From contig NZ_JASGJD010000001.1 of NCBI RefSeq assembly GCF_047601505.1, positions 1 through 64,000 of the forward strand: a stretch of 64,000 bases of DNA, written 5' to 3'. Position numbers and translations under genes: made by a program. Within the stretch, counting starts at the first letter, position 1. Each line of letters opens with the position of its first letter. This document shows, piece after piece, positions 1 through 9,238 of the stretch. Source of the DNA: Cloacibacterium sp047601505. Its GTDB lineage: Bacteria; Bacteroidota; Bacteroidia; Flavobacteriales; Weeksellaceae. The notes under the pieces are model-generated. The model was not told the DNA's origin. It worked only from the letters and a program-made list of their open reading frames with translations, and did not search any database.

Positions 1-112
1 AATTGTTTTTATTTCCAGAACCTTCAGTCTCACTATTTCTAAATTAGATTGACTTAAATTCGTCCCGTTAATTTCTATTACTACTTCTTCTCTCCCTTTT
101 TGTTTGGGACTG

Positions 113-143
113 CAAAGATAGTAACTTTTTCATTTCTGCCAAA
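113..143 (-). promoter_or_regulatory. Proximal promoter for a leftward unit beyond the left edge
   Basis: On the minus strand, TTTG (140-143) is followed after exactly 19 bases by TATCTTTG (113-120). This matches the Bacteroidota consensus TTTG / TAnnTTTG. Transcription would run towards position 1. No open frame lies in the first 112 bases, so the driven gene starts outside the window. Confidence 0.7.
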
Positions 144-223
144 TCTTTTTTTAAAAATTTTAGCTGTCTGGTCTTGGCTTGTTTTCAATGTTTCTCTGCG
201 CTACTCTTTCGTTTTGAGTGGTG

Positions 224-256
224 CAAAAGTAGTCCCTTTTTTTCTCTAGTTCCAAA
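224..256 (-). promoter_or_regulatory. Distal promoter in tandem with the one at 113-143
   Basis: Minus-strand TTTG (253-256), 21 bases, then TACTTTTG (224-231), again the Bacteroidota sigma-A pattern. It sits about 110 bp upstream of the proximal promoter in the same direction. Two promoters and a long leader without an ORF are typical of stable RNA operons, but the driven unit is not in the window. Confidence 0.6.
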
Positions 257-503
257 TGAAAAAGCTTAAAAATATACAATTGTGCAAAAACAAAATTATA
301 ATCAACTGAAAATCTATTCAATACACAGGATTTAAAGTTATTAACAATGAGTTAACAATAGGATGAGTTAACATTTTATAACTATACAAATTAAAAAAAG
401 TTAGTGAAAATTAAATATAGAATGAGATTTGAAGCAAAAATCTACAGACAAAGTTTCAAAAAAAATTAAGAAAATATCTTTATAAAAATTAAAAAACTCT
501 AAT
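257..503. other. AT-rich intergenic stretch without a gene
   Basis: About 250 bp of AT-rich sequence lie between the tandem leftward promoters and the 3' end of the vanZ-like gene. I see no open frame, RNA fold or repeat that I can support here, and no clear terminator for the vanZ-like gene. Confidence 0.6.
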
Positions 504-860
504 CTAAATGTACTTTTTAAGGTTTTTGAAGATATAATATCCTATTAACACTCCAAAAACATCTGCAATAATGTCTAAAAATTCCATTGTTCTTCCTAAT
601 TTCATTTCTTCTTGAAGAATTTCTGTAAGGAATGCATAGATAATCATTATATATATAAAGATAGAAAAAGAGGCTTTTGGAAATGCAGCTTTATAAGAAA
701 AACCTAAGAATGCAAAGATGGAAAGATGAAGAATTTTATCTATTCCGTTGAACATAAACCAATATTCGTGGTTTTCTTCGCCAGGTTTGAGAAGCATATA
801 TGTAAGAATTGCCCAATAAATGGGCAATATCTTTTTGAATATGTATGAAATTTTATCCAA
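504..860 (-). CDS. VanZ-like small integral membrane protein
   Basis: A 118-residue protein that is almost entirely hydrophobic, with about four membrane segments (roughly 10-25, 40-58, 63-82 and 95-113). A central stretch reads GIDKILHLSIFAFLGF, followed by the EILQEEMKLGRTMEFLDIIADVFG pattern in two parts (HLSIFAFLGF near 43-52 and EFLDIIADVFG near 93-103). This D/H-rich membrane signature is typical of VanZ-like proteins in Bacteroidota, which have no established function. The start lies 8 bp inside the 3' end of gcvH, so the two are probably co-transcribed and translationally coupled. Confident about the family, not about the role. Confidence 0.75.
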   Translation of the reverse strand: MDKISYIFKKILPIYWAILTYMLLKPGEENHEYWFMFNGIDKILHLSIFAFLGFSYKAAFPKASFSIFIYIMIIYAFLTEILQEEMKLGRTMEFLDIIADVFGVLIGYYIFKNLKKYI

Positions 861-1230
861 TTAATTCTTGGTATTGTTCTGCTGTAAGCAATTCTGATTG
901 GTCTACATCAGCAGAAATTTCTAATTTTATAATCCAACCTTTTCCATAAGGGTCTGTATTAACTAATTCTGGCTCGTCTTCTAAAGCTTCGTTGAATTCA
1001 ATTACTTTACCAGAAACTGGTAAATATAAATCTGAAACCGTTTTTACTGCTTCTACACTTCCAAAAACATCTCCTGCGCTTAATTCGTCATCTAAAGAAT
1101 CTACATCTACGAAAACGATATCTCCAAGTTCGCCTTGTGCAAAGTCTGTGATACCAATTGTAGCAACATTATCCTCGATTTTAATCCATTCGTGATCTTT
1201 GGTGTACTTAAGTTCTGATGGTGTGCTCAT
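853..1230 (-). CDS. gcvH: Glycine cleavage system H protein
   Basis: A 125-residue lipoyl carrier that shuttles the aminomethyl group between the P, T and L proteins of the glycine cleavage complex in the cytoplasm. The lipoyl-attachment lysine is K63 in the motif GSVEAVKTVSDLYLP. The N-terminal KYTKDHEW and central FAQGELGDIVFVD are also family hallmarks, and the length is normal. The gene has its own promoter just upstream and overlaps the vanZ-like gene by 8 bp. Its position next to sprA and ruvA is, to my knowledge, a common flavobacterial arrangement. Genes for the P, T and L proteins are not in the window. Confidence 0.97.
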   Translation of the reverse strand: MSTPSELKYTKDHEWIKIEDNVATIGITDFAQGELGDIVFVDVDSLDDELSAGDVFGSVEAVKTVSDLYLPVSGKVIEFNEALEDEPELVNTDPYGKGWIIKLEISADVDQSELLTAEQYQELIG

Positions 1231-1249
1231 TTTTAAATTTTTATTTTTT

Positions 1250-1280
1250 CAAAAATACGGATTTTTGATAAAGTTGCAAA
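1250..1280 (-). promoter_or_regulatory. gcvH promoter
   Basis: Minus-strand TTTG (1277-1280), 19 bases, then TATTTTTG (1250-1257), matching the Bacteroidota promoter consensus. Transcription would start about 15 bp upstream of the gcvH ATG. Confidence 0.7.
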
Positions 1281-1299
1281 ATAAGATTTGATAATAAAA

Positions 1300-1325
1300 A
1301 AAGAGCCAACAAATGTTAGCTCTTT
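1300..1325 (-). terminator. Terminator downstream of sprA
   Basis: An inverted repeat AAAGAGCTAAC / GTTGGCTCTTT (one G-U pair) on the minus strand is followed by a run of T. It lies just after the sprA stop codon and before the gcvH promoter, so gcvH is transcribed separately. Confidence 0.8.
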
Positions 1326-1349
1326 ATACTATATAATATGTGTATTGGA

Positions 1350-4300
1350 TTAAAATCCTTGTCCGCCACCGAAATTAAATGTAGCTGTAAGTCCTGCTCT
1401 AACGGTAGAAAGAGGGAAGGCTGTAGAGATTTTGTATTTCGTCATCATTTGGTCGTAGAAAAATCTAAGATTAAAATTTTGAGAGACGTTGTAATCTGCT
1501 GTTAATTTCAAACTGAATAATTTCTGTCCGCCCGTAATTTGAGAATCATCAAGAAGAATATTGCTAATTCTTGTTTGATTGTCTCTTAAAGAAAAATCTG
1601 CTCTTATATTAAGGTCGCTTTTTAGGTTTTTCTCTTTCCCTTTAAATCTTACTTTAAGTTTCAAATCTTTTAATATATATCCGAAACCAACTACATATTC
1701 TGTTCCTAAATCTTCGGTAAGGGTTGTATTTACTAAACCTAGAGTGTATAATCTGCTTCTGTTGTATGCAAATTTGAACTGCATATTATTTCTCATGGTA
1801 ACATCTGCACCTAAAAGTGGCGAAAATTCTTCTACATAACCGATGGTTGTAAAATTATATGGATTGTAATAATCTCCATTAACATCTTTACCTGTTAAAG
1901 TAGGATCTGCATGAGAATTGGTTTGGTAATTATAATAATCTACACTTCTTTGGATACCTGTTGCCGTATAAGTAGATGTATAAGCATGCAAAACATCAAA
2001 CTTAGAAAATTTACTATTGATAAAAGGTATATTTTTTAATCCTGAATAAATAATTTTCCAATTTGGCATTGGGAATTTTGATTTTGTAGGATCTGACTTA
2101 GAAGGAGATTTACCTTCTATTGCTGATTGAAATGCCGGAATTAAAACATAAGCATTTGCCTTACTATAACCTTCTGCATAACCATCAGTTCCAATTATTC
2201 CTCCAAAAGATTGAGAAATAATCTGAGTGTTCTCTATCAATTTATTATAAATATCTGCTCCATTCATAAAACTTGTACCAAAAATAATGTTAGAATTGGT
2301 AAAAGTAATGAGTTCGCTTTGGTAAGAATAATCTCCATTCACCAATAAATTATAATTGCTATGAATAAGATTTCTATTATAATTTCTGGTAAAAGTAAGA
2401 TCTACTCTCAAATCATTAACTGGTTGAATCTGGATATTTCCGTTAAATGTTTGGTTGGTTAACTGAGAATAAGCATCCGTCATAAGAGTAGAGCTAGAAA
2501 TCCAACTGTTTTCAATAGCATATCTTCTAATATCCGCTTGCGAACCGAGTAAGAAACCAAGAGTTGGACCTCCAATTCCTTGTCCATATCCATAAAAGTT
2601 AGGAGACGACAAAATCCCTGGAAGTACCGTTCCGTTATTTTCTGTGTAATTAAAGTCAAATTGTTTAATTGAAGTAAGTGCGTAAGCAACAGCTTGCAAT
2701 GGTTTCAATCTATTTTTAAAAGTATAACTCTTGAAATCTTTTTTAGTTCCTTTTTTTGCATACAATTGAGTGTAAGCATTATTAAGAGAATCTATTTCTG
2801 CTTTTCGTTTAGACATTATTTCGTTTACTTTTCTGAAATAATTAAATTTATTAAAGAAAGAGGTAAAATCTGCACTTCCAGTAGCATTAATATTATTGGT
2901 ATTCTGTGCCAAATTTCCTAGATTATCCGAAGTACTAGAAGTAAGTACCGTAGAACGTGCACTCCAATTGTATTGCATTCCGTATCCAATTTCTGCATTC
3001 ATAAAATCTAAATACGGTATATTTTCGAATGGGAATTTGTAATTCAACTGAATTTTGTGATTATACAAAACTGGTCTTCCCGCTCTGAAAGGACTTTCGA
3101 AAATAGAAGATCTGGTAAATGTATTCACATCCAAATTATCATTTAAAGTTCTTGTTGCAGAAGAAATGTCTAATTTCAAAGACTTGGTAAGTGCAAATTG
3201 CACATTATATTGCCAACCAAAATAGAAATTTCTATTTCTAATAGCATCAAAATCTGTTCCTGAATTACCATTAAGCAACGCATCAATATTTCTATATTCT
3301 AATTCGTTGTAATTTCTATCAAGCTCTGTTCTGAAAGAAACTCTGGTTGGCACGATATTGAAGTTGATTTCTTTTGCCCATTTCAAATATTTATAAGATT
3401 TAGCAGTATCGCTAATCATTTTATTAAATGGTCTCAAAACCCAAGGTTTGAAATTAAAATTATAATCAATATTTCCTTTTAAATACTGTCTGAAATTATT
3501 TTTGGTATAAATATCTCTGTAAAAATCGTCATTATAAACTGCTGTAATAGAAATATTTTCTACATCATAGAATTTTGGTTTCTTATTCGGGTTAGTTCTT
3601 TCTTTTCTCATATTAAGAACTCCTAAACTTCTTTGTTGAGTATATGTTCTGGCAATTTTCTTTAATTCATTTTTATTAGGGTCTTTGCTCAGCTCCACAT
3701 CATCATTGAGTGGATTGTATTTTGGGTCTTCAGTAGTTTGAGAATATGAATAATTAACTGGAATTTTAATGCCTGATTTTTCTGGCAAAAATTTATCAAC
3801 GTTTACGGTAGTTGTAATTGCAAATGCAGAATTGGTAGTTTGAGCTCTTTCCGAAGGTTTTTGATCTATAGAACCAAAACCAATAGTAGAATAAGCACCA
3901 GAAGCATTTACCACAGTAAAATCTCCTAAATTGAAATTTAAACTTGCCGTTCCAGCATAACCTCCTTTATTTTCTATTCCCGAAAGTCTAATCTCATTCA
4001 CCCAAAGTACAATATCTTTACTATCTGCCGAATTATTTCTAACACCAATCATAATGGTAGAAACGTTTCCTAAACTTGGGCGACCTTTTACGTAGATTTT
4101 CTTGTTATTATCACCATAAACAGAATCTGTATATCGAGTATCAATAGCAACTCCAGATTGGTCTTTTCTTAGTTTGGCATCTACAAAATTTTGAATTTCA
4201 AGATTTACGGTATTATCATCTGGCCAAATATCTAATGCAGCAGTTGCGTTAACATCCGTATATTTCAAAGAAGCTTCATATTCGTAATAATTGTCTGTAG

Positions 4301-7300
4301 CATCACTACCAAATCTGATGAAGAATTTTGCATCTTTATCAAGATTATTTGTAATGACATTTTGTTTCATATCTTCTGCGTGAACGAATAATTTTAAATT
4401 CTCGAATCTTCTCATGTCCAAAGACACATTTTTGAAAACTCCTCTCGCTTCATTTTTAATATTTTTTGCTCTAAGGTAAAGAGAAGTTTCATTTTGTCTT
4501 TGTGCGCCAGAATTTCCACTCAACACCTGTCTGTCAATTCCTGGAGGCAATACATAAGGTGGTTTTCCTAAAGCGTTTTCTTCAATATTTACACTTCCTA
4601 AATCAAATTTAGTAATTTTATCATCTATCAATCCAGTTCCTTCTTGATTATCCTGTACAGAGTTAGAATAAATTTGTTTTGAATATTTTCTCCAATCACT
4701 TCTCACCAAATCAAAAGTACCAAAACGAATGGTAGAAGTATTATCAAAACCTGTAAGCATTAATCTAGAAAAACGAACGTTATTAAGAATTTGCTCAGCA
4801 TCTGTAGCGTAGCCTTCCGTAGTAAAATCATAACTTGCCACTGGAATTCTGAACAAATACCATTTGTTTTTAGAAACTTGTCCGTTTTGAAATGTTGTAG
4901 ATACTTCTTTCATATCTACAATATTATTTTGACCAACCACCAAATCGCTTTGCGATAAACTAATGTTATATTGATTGTAATTTTCACTTTGGTCTAAATT
5001 ATAATCTTTGTTTACATCTTCTGCATCTGGTGTTTGAGAAGAAACTTCTAAAGAATTAGATTGTGAATTCCCATCTGGATTTCTAAAATATCTGTATCTT
5101 TCTGGTAAAGAAGACGCCAATGTTCCTTGAAACTGATTAGATAAATAAAATAAGAAATTATCTGAAGCCGGGTCTGGCGTATTGGTAACTGGATTGATAA
5201 AATTTGTCCCGAATTTTGTTGCTTCATTTGCATCATCTAACCCATCAAAACCAACATCTTGAGCTGTTCTTTCTTCATTTTCTGTAGAAAAAGCGTACAA
5301 AACAGGAAATTGCTCTGGCTGAACTCCTAAATTAGTAGAAGATGTTTTAGATGCAGTACTAGGAGTTGGCAAACCGTTTTCATATTGAAGTTTTCCATCT
5401 TTTAGAACATCTTCTGATACGTTTCCTAATTGTAACAAAAGTTTCGGATTTGGTCCGAGAGGTTTACCGTCAGCATAAGGATCCATCATCCAAAATTCTA
5501 CATATTCAATATTAGAACTGGTAAAATTAGACACCGAAATGGCTCTCATTAAACCAGCCCATCTTTGGCTCGCTGCTTCATTCAATTGATTAAAGTTATA
5601 CGGACCTCTTTGGCTTGGATAGTAAGTAATATCAAAAGTATTGGCAAAAGTTTGTTCTCCTGCAACATAATCTCTATTATTATATAATTCGGACATTTGC
5701 ACTCTTCTTGAAGCGTGATTAGAAAGCGCATCAGCATTAATTCCGTTTGGCGCTTTACCTCCAACTCCATAAAATCTTGGGTCTATGGTGTACCAAGATA
5801 GCAAACCTCTACCATCTCCATTGTCTTTATTATCCGATGAACTACTTCCGAAAATTGGGTCGCTATTTTTTTCTGGTTTTGAAGCCAAAGACCACATTGC
5901 AGGTTCTTTCAAAGAAATTTTAGAAGTACTTTGCTCGAAATCATCAATATAAGATTGGTCGTTAATTCCGTTATTTTGTCCAGGAATTAAATATGCTCCT
6001 TCAACCTTAAAATTAATATTAGACGGTGCTTCTGTATTTATAAAAGGAATTTTATCTGTAAGCCTAGTTAAAAACTGAGATTGATTGTTATACATCATGT
6101 TAAAACCAACCATGGTATTATTCACCGCTTCTTGTCCGTAATTTACTTTTTGAGTAAGTGGTCTTTCGGAATAATTGATAACAGTAGCTCCAACGGTAAA
6201 ATTATCACTGAATTTTCTTTCTAAATTCAGTCCCATAAAAGTTTTACGCTGCGTATTAAACGTCAATTGATTTTCTAAACTTACATTAATAGCTTGCCCA
6301 GATTGTTTTACAGTTTCGTTGATGATGGTAACTTGTCCCAACATATAATCTACCGTATAATCTATGCCTTCTGTAAGCACTACTCCATTTGCTGTAACTT
6401 TTACAGAACCTTTCGGAACGTTTATAGCACCCAAAGAAATGCCTGTTCCTTGCGAACCTTTGTATCTTCCTTCCATAATATATCTTAAAGATAATTTATT
6501 TGACCTAGCAAGTTCTTTTTGTGTGGTATATAATTCATTAAAAACAAATTCAGGATTATTGCTTCCTAAAACACTTTGAAGATAACTACCAAAAGGTTGA
6601 GCTTTTGTAAAAATAACTCTACCATTTTGAGAATCAACCGTAATGCCTTCTACAAAATCAAACAAACCATCACCTGTAGTTCCATTTGAATTTTGTTGAC
6701 TATCGTTATTCACATTAAGTCTGTCCCAGTTTAATAATCTTAATAAATTAACATCCGCAACAGTAGTTCCAGGCAGATAATTTACTTTACCATTTTGAGG
6801 GTCTTTATACAAAATATTCAACAAGAAATTTTGAGAATCTATTTGATTGGCATTAAGCGAATAAATGTTCTTCATCATCAAATTCCACATTGGAGATGAT
6901 GTTTTTACTAGAACATTTGGTTTCAAAAGTTTCGTAATAACAACAGGACTTTCTTCTGAAAATTCCCCAACTTTATAGACTTTACTATCACCAGAAAGTG
7001 TATATGAAAATGAAACTGCCAAAAGCTGATTGTCATTTAATCTTTGGTTAAGAGAAATGTATCCCAACTGAGGATTATAAGTATATTCGGAAGAATTTAA
7101 TCTTTTTGCTTTTCTGTTAAAAATAAAATGCTCGCCGTCTTGATATGAAGCATTTCCAGATGCTGTAGGTAAGTTATTATTATTAACCGAATTATAGGCA
7201 GTATTAACATCTCTAACACCAGAAAGTGAAGAAATTGCAGTGTAAACACCACTTTGTGAGTTATCTGGCGTACCAGAACTTCCTTCTCCCAAATCTCTAA

Positions 7301-8396
7301 TTCCCAAAATAGTTTTCTGCTCTTGCAAATTGCCCGTTCCTTGGTCCAAAACCCAAACTTCTAATCTTGTAATCGCAATTCTAGAGTTTATAAGCGGATA
7401 ATTTTGTAAAGCAGTATCATAATTATTCACAAAATATTGTCCTAAGAAATAGTGCTGATTGTCTTCGTAATCTACTGCATTAATTTTAAAAGTCTGCATT
7501 ACGCCACCACCTTGTACCACAATATTTCTTGCTTCGCCTTGTTGCTGAGACAAAACCAAAGTTCCATACGTTTTTCCTAGTTGAAATTCGGTTTTAAGAC
7601 CAAAAAGAGACTCCGAACCTCTTATTAAATTAGTAGAAAGCGGCATATTTACGTTACCAAATTCTACTCTTTTTATAATTTTATCTTCGCCTCCTTTGTT
7701 GAAATCTTTTACATCTCCGAGAGTTTTATTTTGTAAATCCTTCCAAGTTCCTTTTGCTTGCCAAACAAGATTCATTCTATTTTCGAAAGCAAAACCACTT
7801 TGTGTATCATAATTGGCTTTCAATTGTAAATTATCTCCCACTTTTCCTGTAAGCCCTAATTGAATTCTTTGTTGAATATTAATGGCAAAATTGGTTCTAT
7901 TTTGAGGTAAAATTAAAGGATTATCTATTTTTTGATACAATCCGCCCAAATCAAAACTGGCAAAACCATTTGGAATAATTTCTATTTTGTTGCTTCCAAA
8001 AAGTGTTTCGAAAATTTTATTTTTAACCGTAATTGCAGGAATTAAACCTTTCTTTTCTGCTTCTTTTCGGTCTTCTTTATAGAGATTATTATCTGCTAAT
8101 TTTTTTTGAAAATAATTGGTAAGTTGTTTTTTGAGCTGATAATCCGAATATTCTTTAGAAGTTAAAATAATTGGCGCACCAACTACTGTGTTCCCAATTT
8201 TTGGATACAGATAATACATCCCAGTTTTTACATCGTAAAAAGGCTCATATCTTGTAGGATTGGGAAGGGAAAAATCTTTCCTTACGGAAATTTGAGTGCT
8301 ATCCATAGGTTTCTGTTGCGCAAAAACCAAAGCCGAAAAGCACAAAAAGATTAATAAAAGAAAGTTATTGTTTAATAGTGGAAAATTTTTATTCAC
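1350..8396 (-). CDS. sprA: T9SS outer-membrane translocon / gliding protein SprA (Sov)
   Basis: A 2348-residue protein with a signal peptide (about 1-26, cleaved near LVFAQ). The rest is rich in beta-strand patterns and Asn/Tyr/aromatic alternation, as expected for the giant 36-strand barrel that forms the type IX secretion translocon of Bacteroidota. Recognisable family stretches include the early YDVKTGMYYLYPKIG and FDLGGLYQKIDNP, the long plug and extracellular domains, and the C-terminal AGLTATFNFGGG. The size matches SprA/Sov. The neighbours ruvA (15 bp upstream) and gcvH fit the usual flavobacterial locus. Clients in this window are probably the sorting-domain proteins at 9239-12700 and 37684-39714. 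A small gap to ruvA with no terminator suggests co-transcription with ruvA. Confidence 0.95.
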   Translation of the reverse strand: MNKNFPLLNNNFLLLIFLCFSALVFAQQKPMDSTQISVRKDFSLPNPTRYEPFYDVKTGMYYLYPKIGNTVVGAPIILTSKEYSDYQLKKQLTNYFQKKLADNNLYKEDRKEAEKKGLIPAITVKNKIFETLFGSNKIEIIPNGFASFDLGGLYQKIDNPLILPQNRTNFAINIQQRIQLGLTGKVGDNLQLKANYDTQSGFAFENRMNLVWQAKGTWKDLQNKTLGDVKDFNKGGEDKIIKRVEFGNVNMPLSTNLIRGSESLFGLKTEFQLGKTYGTLVLSQQQGEARNIVVQGGGVMQTFKINAVDYEDNQHYFLGQYFVNNYDTALQNYPLINSRIAITRLEVWVLDQGTGNLQEQKTILGIRDLGEGSSGTPDNSQSGVYTAISSLSGVRDVNTAYNSVNNNNLPTASGNASYQDGEHFIFNRKAKRLNSSEYTYNPQLGYISLNQRLNDNQLLAVSFSYTLSGDSKVYKVGEFSEESPVVITKLLKPNVLVKTSSPMWNLMMKNIYSLNANQIDSQNFLLNILYKDPQNGKVNYLPGTTVADVNLLRLLNWDRLNVNNDSQQNSNGTTGDGLFDFVEGITVDSQNGRVIFTKAQPFGSYLQSVLGSNNPEFVFNELYTTQKELARSNKLSLRYIMEGRYKGSQGTGISLGAINVPKGSVKVTANGVVLTEGIDYTVDYMLGQVTIINETVKQSGQAINVSLENQLTFNTQRKTFMGLNLERKFSDNFTVGATVINYSERPLTQKVNYGQEAVNNTMVGFNMMYNNQSQFLTRLTDKIPFINTEAPSNINFKVEGAYLIPGQNNGINDQSYIDDFEQSTSKISLKEPAMWSLASKPEKNSDPIFGSSSSDNKDNGDGRGLLSWYTIDPRFYGVGGKAPNGINADALSNHASRRVQMSELYNNRDYVAGEQTFANTFDITYYPSQRGPYNFNQLNEAASQRWAGLMRAISVSNFTSSNIEYVEFWMMDPYADGKPLGPNPKLLLQLGNVSEDVLKDGKLQYENGLPTPSTASKTSSTNLGVQPEQFPVLYAFSTENEERTAQDVGFDGLDDANEATKFGTNFINPVTNTPDPASDNFLFYLSNQFQGTLASSLPERYRYFRNPDGNSQSNSLEVSSQTPDAEDVNKDYNLDQSENYNQYNISLSQSDLVVGQNNIVDMKEVSTTFQNGQVSKNKWYLFRIPVASYDFTTEGYATDAEQILNNVRFSRLMLTGFDNTSTIRFGTFDLVRSDWRKYSKQIYSNSVQDNQEGTGLIDDKITKFDLGSVNIEENALGKPPYVLPPGIDRQVLSGNSGAQRQNETSLYLRAKNIKNEARGVFKNVSLDMRRFENLKLFVHAEDMKQNVITNNLDKDAKFFIRFGSDATDNYYEYEASLKYTDVNATAALDIWPDDNTVNLEIQNFVDAKLRKDQSGVAIDTRYTDSVYGDNNKKIYVKGRPSLGNVSTIMIGVRNNSADSKDIVLWVNEIRLSGIENKGGYAGTASLNFNLGDFTVVNASGAYSTIGFGSIDQKPSERAQTTNSAFAITTTVNVDKFLPEKSGIKIPVNYSYSQTTEDPKYNPLNDDVELSKDPNKNELKKIARTYTQQRSLGVLNMRKERTNPNKKPKFYDVENISITAVYNDDFYRDIYTKNNFRQYLKGNIDYNFNFKPWVLRPFNKMISDTAKSYKYLKWAKEINFNIVPTRVSFRTELDRNYNELEYRNIDALLNGNSGTDFDAIRNRNFYFGWQYNVQFALTKSLKLDISSATRTLNDNLDVNTFTRSSIFESPFRAGRPVLYNHKIQLNYKFPFENIPYLDFMNAEIGYGMQYNWSARSTVLTSSTSDNLGNLAQNTNNINATGSADFTSFFNKFNYFRKVNEIMSKRKAEIDSLNNAYTQLYAKKGTKKDFKSYTFKNRLKPLQAVAYALTSIKQFDFNYTENNGTVLPGILSSPNFYGYGQGIGGPTLGFLLGSQADIRRYAIENSWISSSTLMTDAYSQLTNQTFNGNIQIQPVNDLRVDLTFTRNYNRNLIHSNYNLLVNGDYSYQSELITFTNSNIIFGTSFMNGADIYNKLIENTQIISQSFGGIIGTDGYAEGYSKANAYVLIPAFQSAIEGKSPSKSDPTKSKFPMPNWKIIYSGLKNIPFINSKFSKFDVLHAYTSTYTATGIQRSVDYYNYQTNSHADPTLTGKDVNGDYYNPYNFTTIGYVEEFSPLLGADVTMRNNMQFKFAYNRSRLYTLGLVNTTLTEDLGTEYVVGFGYILKDLKLKVRFKGKEKNLKSDLNIRADFSLRDNQTRISNILLDDSQITGGQKLFSLKLTADYNVSQNFNLRFFYDQMMTKYKISTAFPLSTVRAGLTATFNFGGGQGF

Positions 8397-8410
8397 TTGC
8401 GTTTTTTAAA

Positions 8411-8995
8411 TTATAAGTTTTTTAAAATCTGTTTCACCAAATCTTCTGTTTGGGTTTCCGGATTTTGTTTTAGAATTCTATCGGCAATTTTCTCGCTCAT
8501 TTTTCTGGAAATGCCCAAAACTTCTAAAGCAGATAACGATTCTTCTCGCACTTTATTATCTACAAACGTAGAAATATTTTCATCAGAAGTCCCGAATTTC
8601 AATACTTTATCTTTCAAATCAACAATAATTCTTTCGGCAGTTTTAGCTCCTACTCCTTTTACTTTTTGTAGTAACGCACTATTTTTATTGAGAATCGCAT
8701 TGGCAATGTCTTTTAAATCTAAAGAAGAAAGCAGAATAAGCGCCGAAACAGCTCCCACTCCGTTTACAGAAATAAGCAGATTAAACATTTCTTTTTCTTC
8801 TTTGGTATGAAACCCAAAAAGCAGATGCGCATCTTCTCTGATGATTTGCTGAGTAAAGATGAAGGTTTCTTTGCCCAAAGTTAATTTATTAGAAGTCTGA
8901 AGACTTATCCCAACATAATATCCCACACCATTTACATCTATAATAACGTAAGTAGGACTAAGCTCCTGAACAATTCCTTTTAAGAAAAATATCAT
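8411..8995 (-). CDS. ruvA: Holliday junction branch migration protein RuvA
   Basis: A 194-residue cytoplasmic protein that binds Holliday junctions and loads the RuvB motor. It shows the N-terminal OB-fold (MIFFLKGIVQELSPTYVIIDVNGVGYYVGI), then helix-hairpin-helix repeats (LLISVNGVGAVSALILLSSL and KGVGAKTAERIIVDLKDK, residues about 75-130), and a short C-terminal helical domain (about 150-194) that contacts RuvB. The length is normal. It sits directly upstream of sprA with 14 bp between, so the two are likely one operon. ruvB and ruvC are not in the window. Confidence 0.96.
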   Translation of the reverse strand: MIFFLKGIVQELSPTYVIIDVNGVGYYVGISLQTSNKLTLGKETFIFTQQIIREDAHLLFGFHTKEEKEMFNLLISVNGVGAVSALILLSSLDLKDIANAILNKNSALLQKVKGVGAKTAERIIVDLKDKVLKFGTSDENISTFVDNKVREESLSALEVLGISRKMSEKIADRILKQNPETQTEDLVKQILKNL

Positions 8996-9016
8996 TTATT
9001 AAAATTTTGTTAAAAG

Positions 9017-9024
9017 CAAAAATA
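9017..9024 (-). promoter_or_regulatory. Probable ruvA-sprA promoter -7 element
   Basis: TATTTTTG on the minus strand lies about 22 bp upstream of the ruvA ATG and fits TAnnTTTG. A clear TTTG box at the right distance upstream is absent (TTCG-like at best), so this is a weaker call. Confidence 0.45.
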
Positions 9025-9050
9025 CACATTTAGAAACGAATAAGAAAAGC

Positions 9051-9079
9051 AAAACCTCCTGAATATACAGAAGGTTTTG
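9051..9079 (-). terminator. Terminator downstream of the T9SS protease
   Basis: Minus-strand inverted repeat AAAACCTTCTG / CAGGAGGTTTT followed by a T-rich stretch, about 160 bp past the stop codon of the protease gene at 9239. Confidence 0.7.
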
Positions 9080-9238
9080 ATTATATAGATAATCTTCCTT
9101 TTAGTGAGACTTAAGTTTCATCAAACCACATAAAATTAAATTACAAAAAATTAATTTTATTTTTTACAATTTAAAATAGCCTAGTCAAAACTAAGATATA
9201 TAATTCTATAATGCCCAACTACAGTTAGTTCAAATTTC

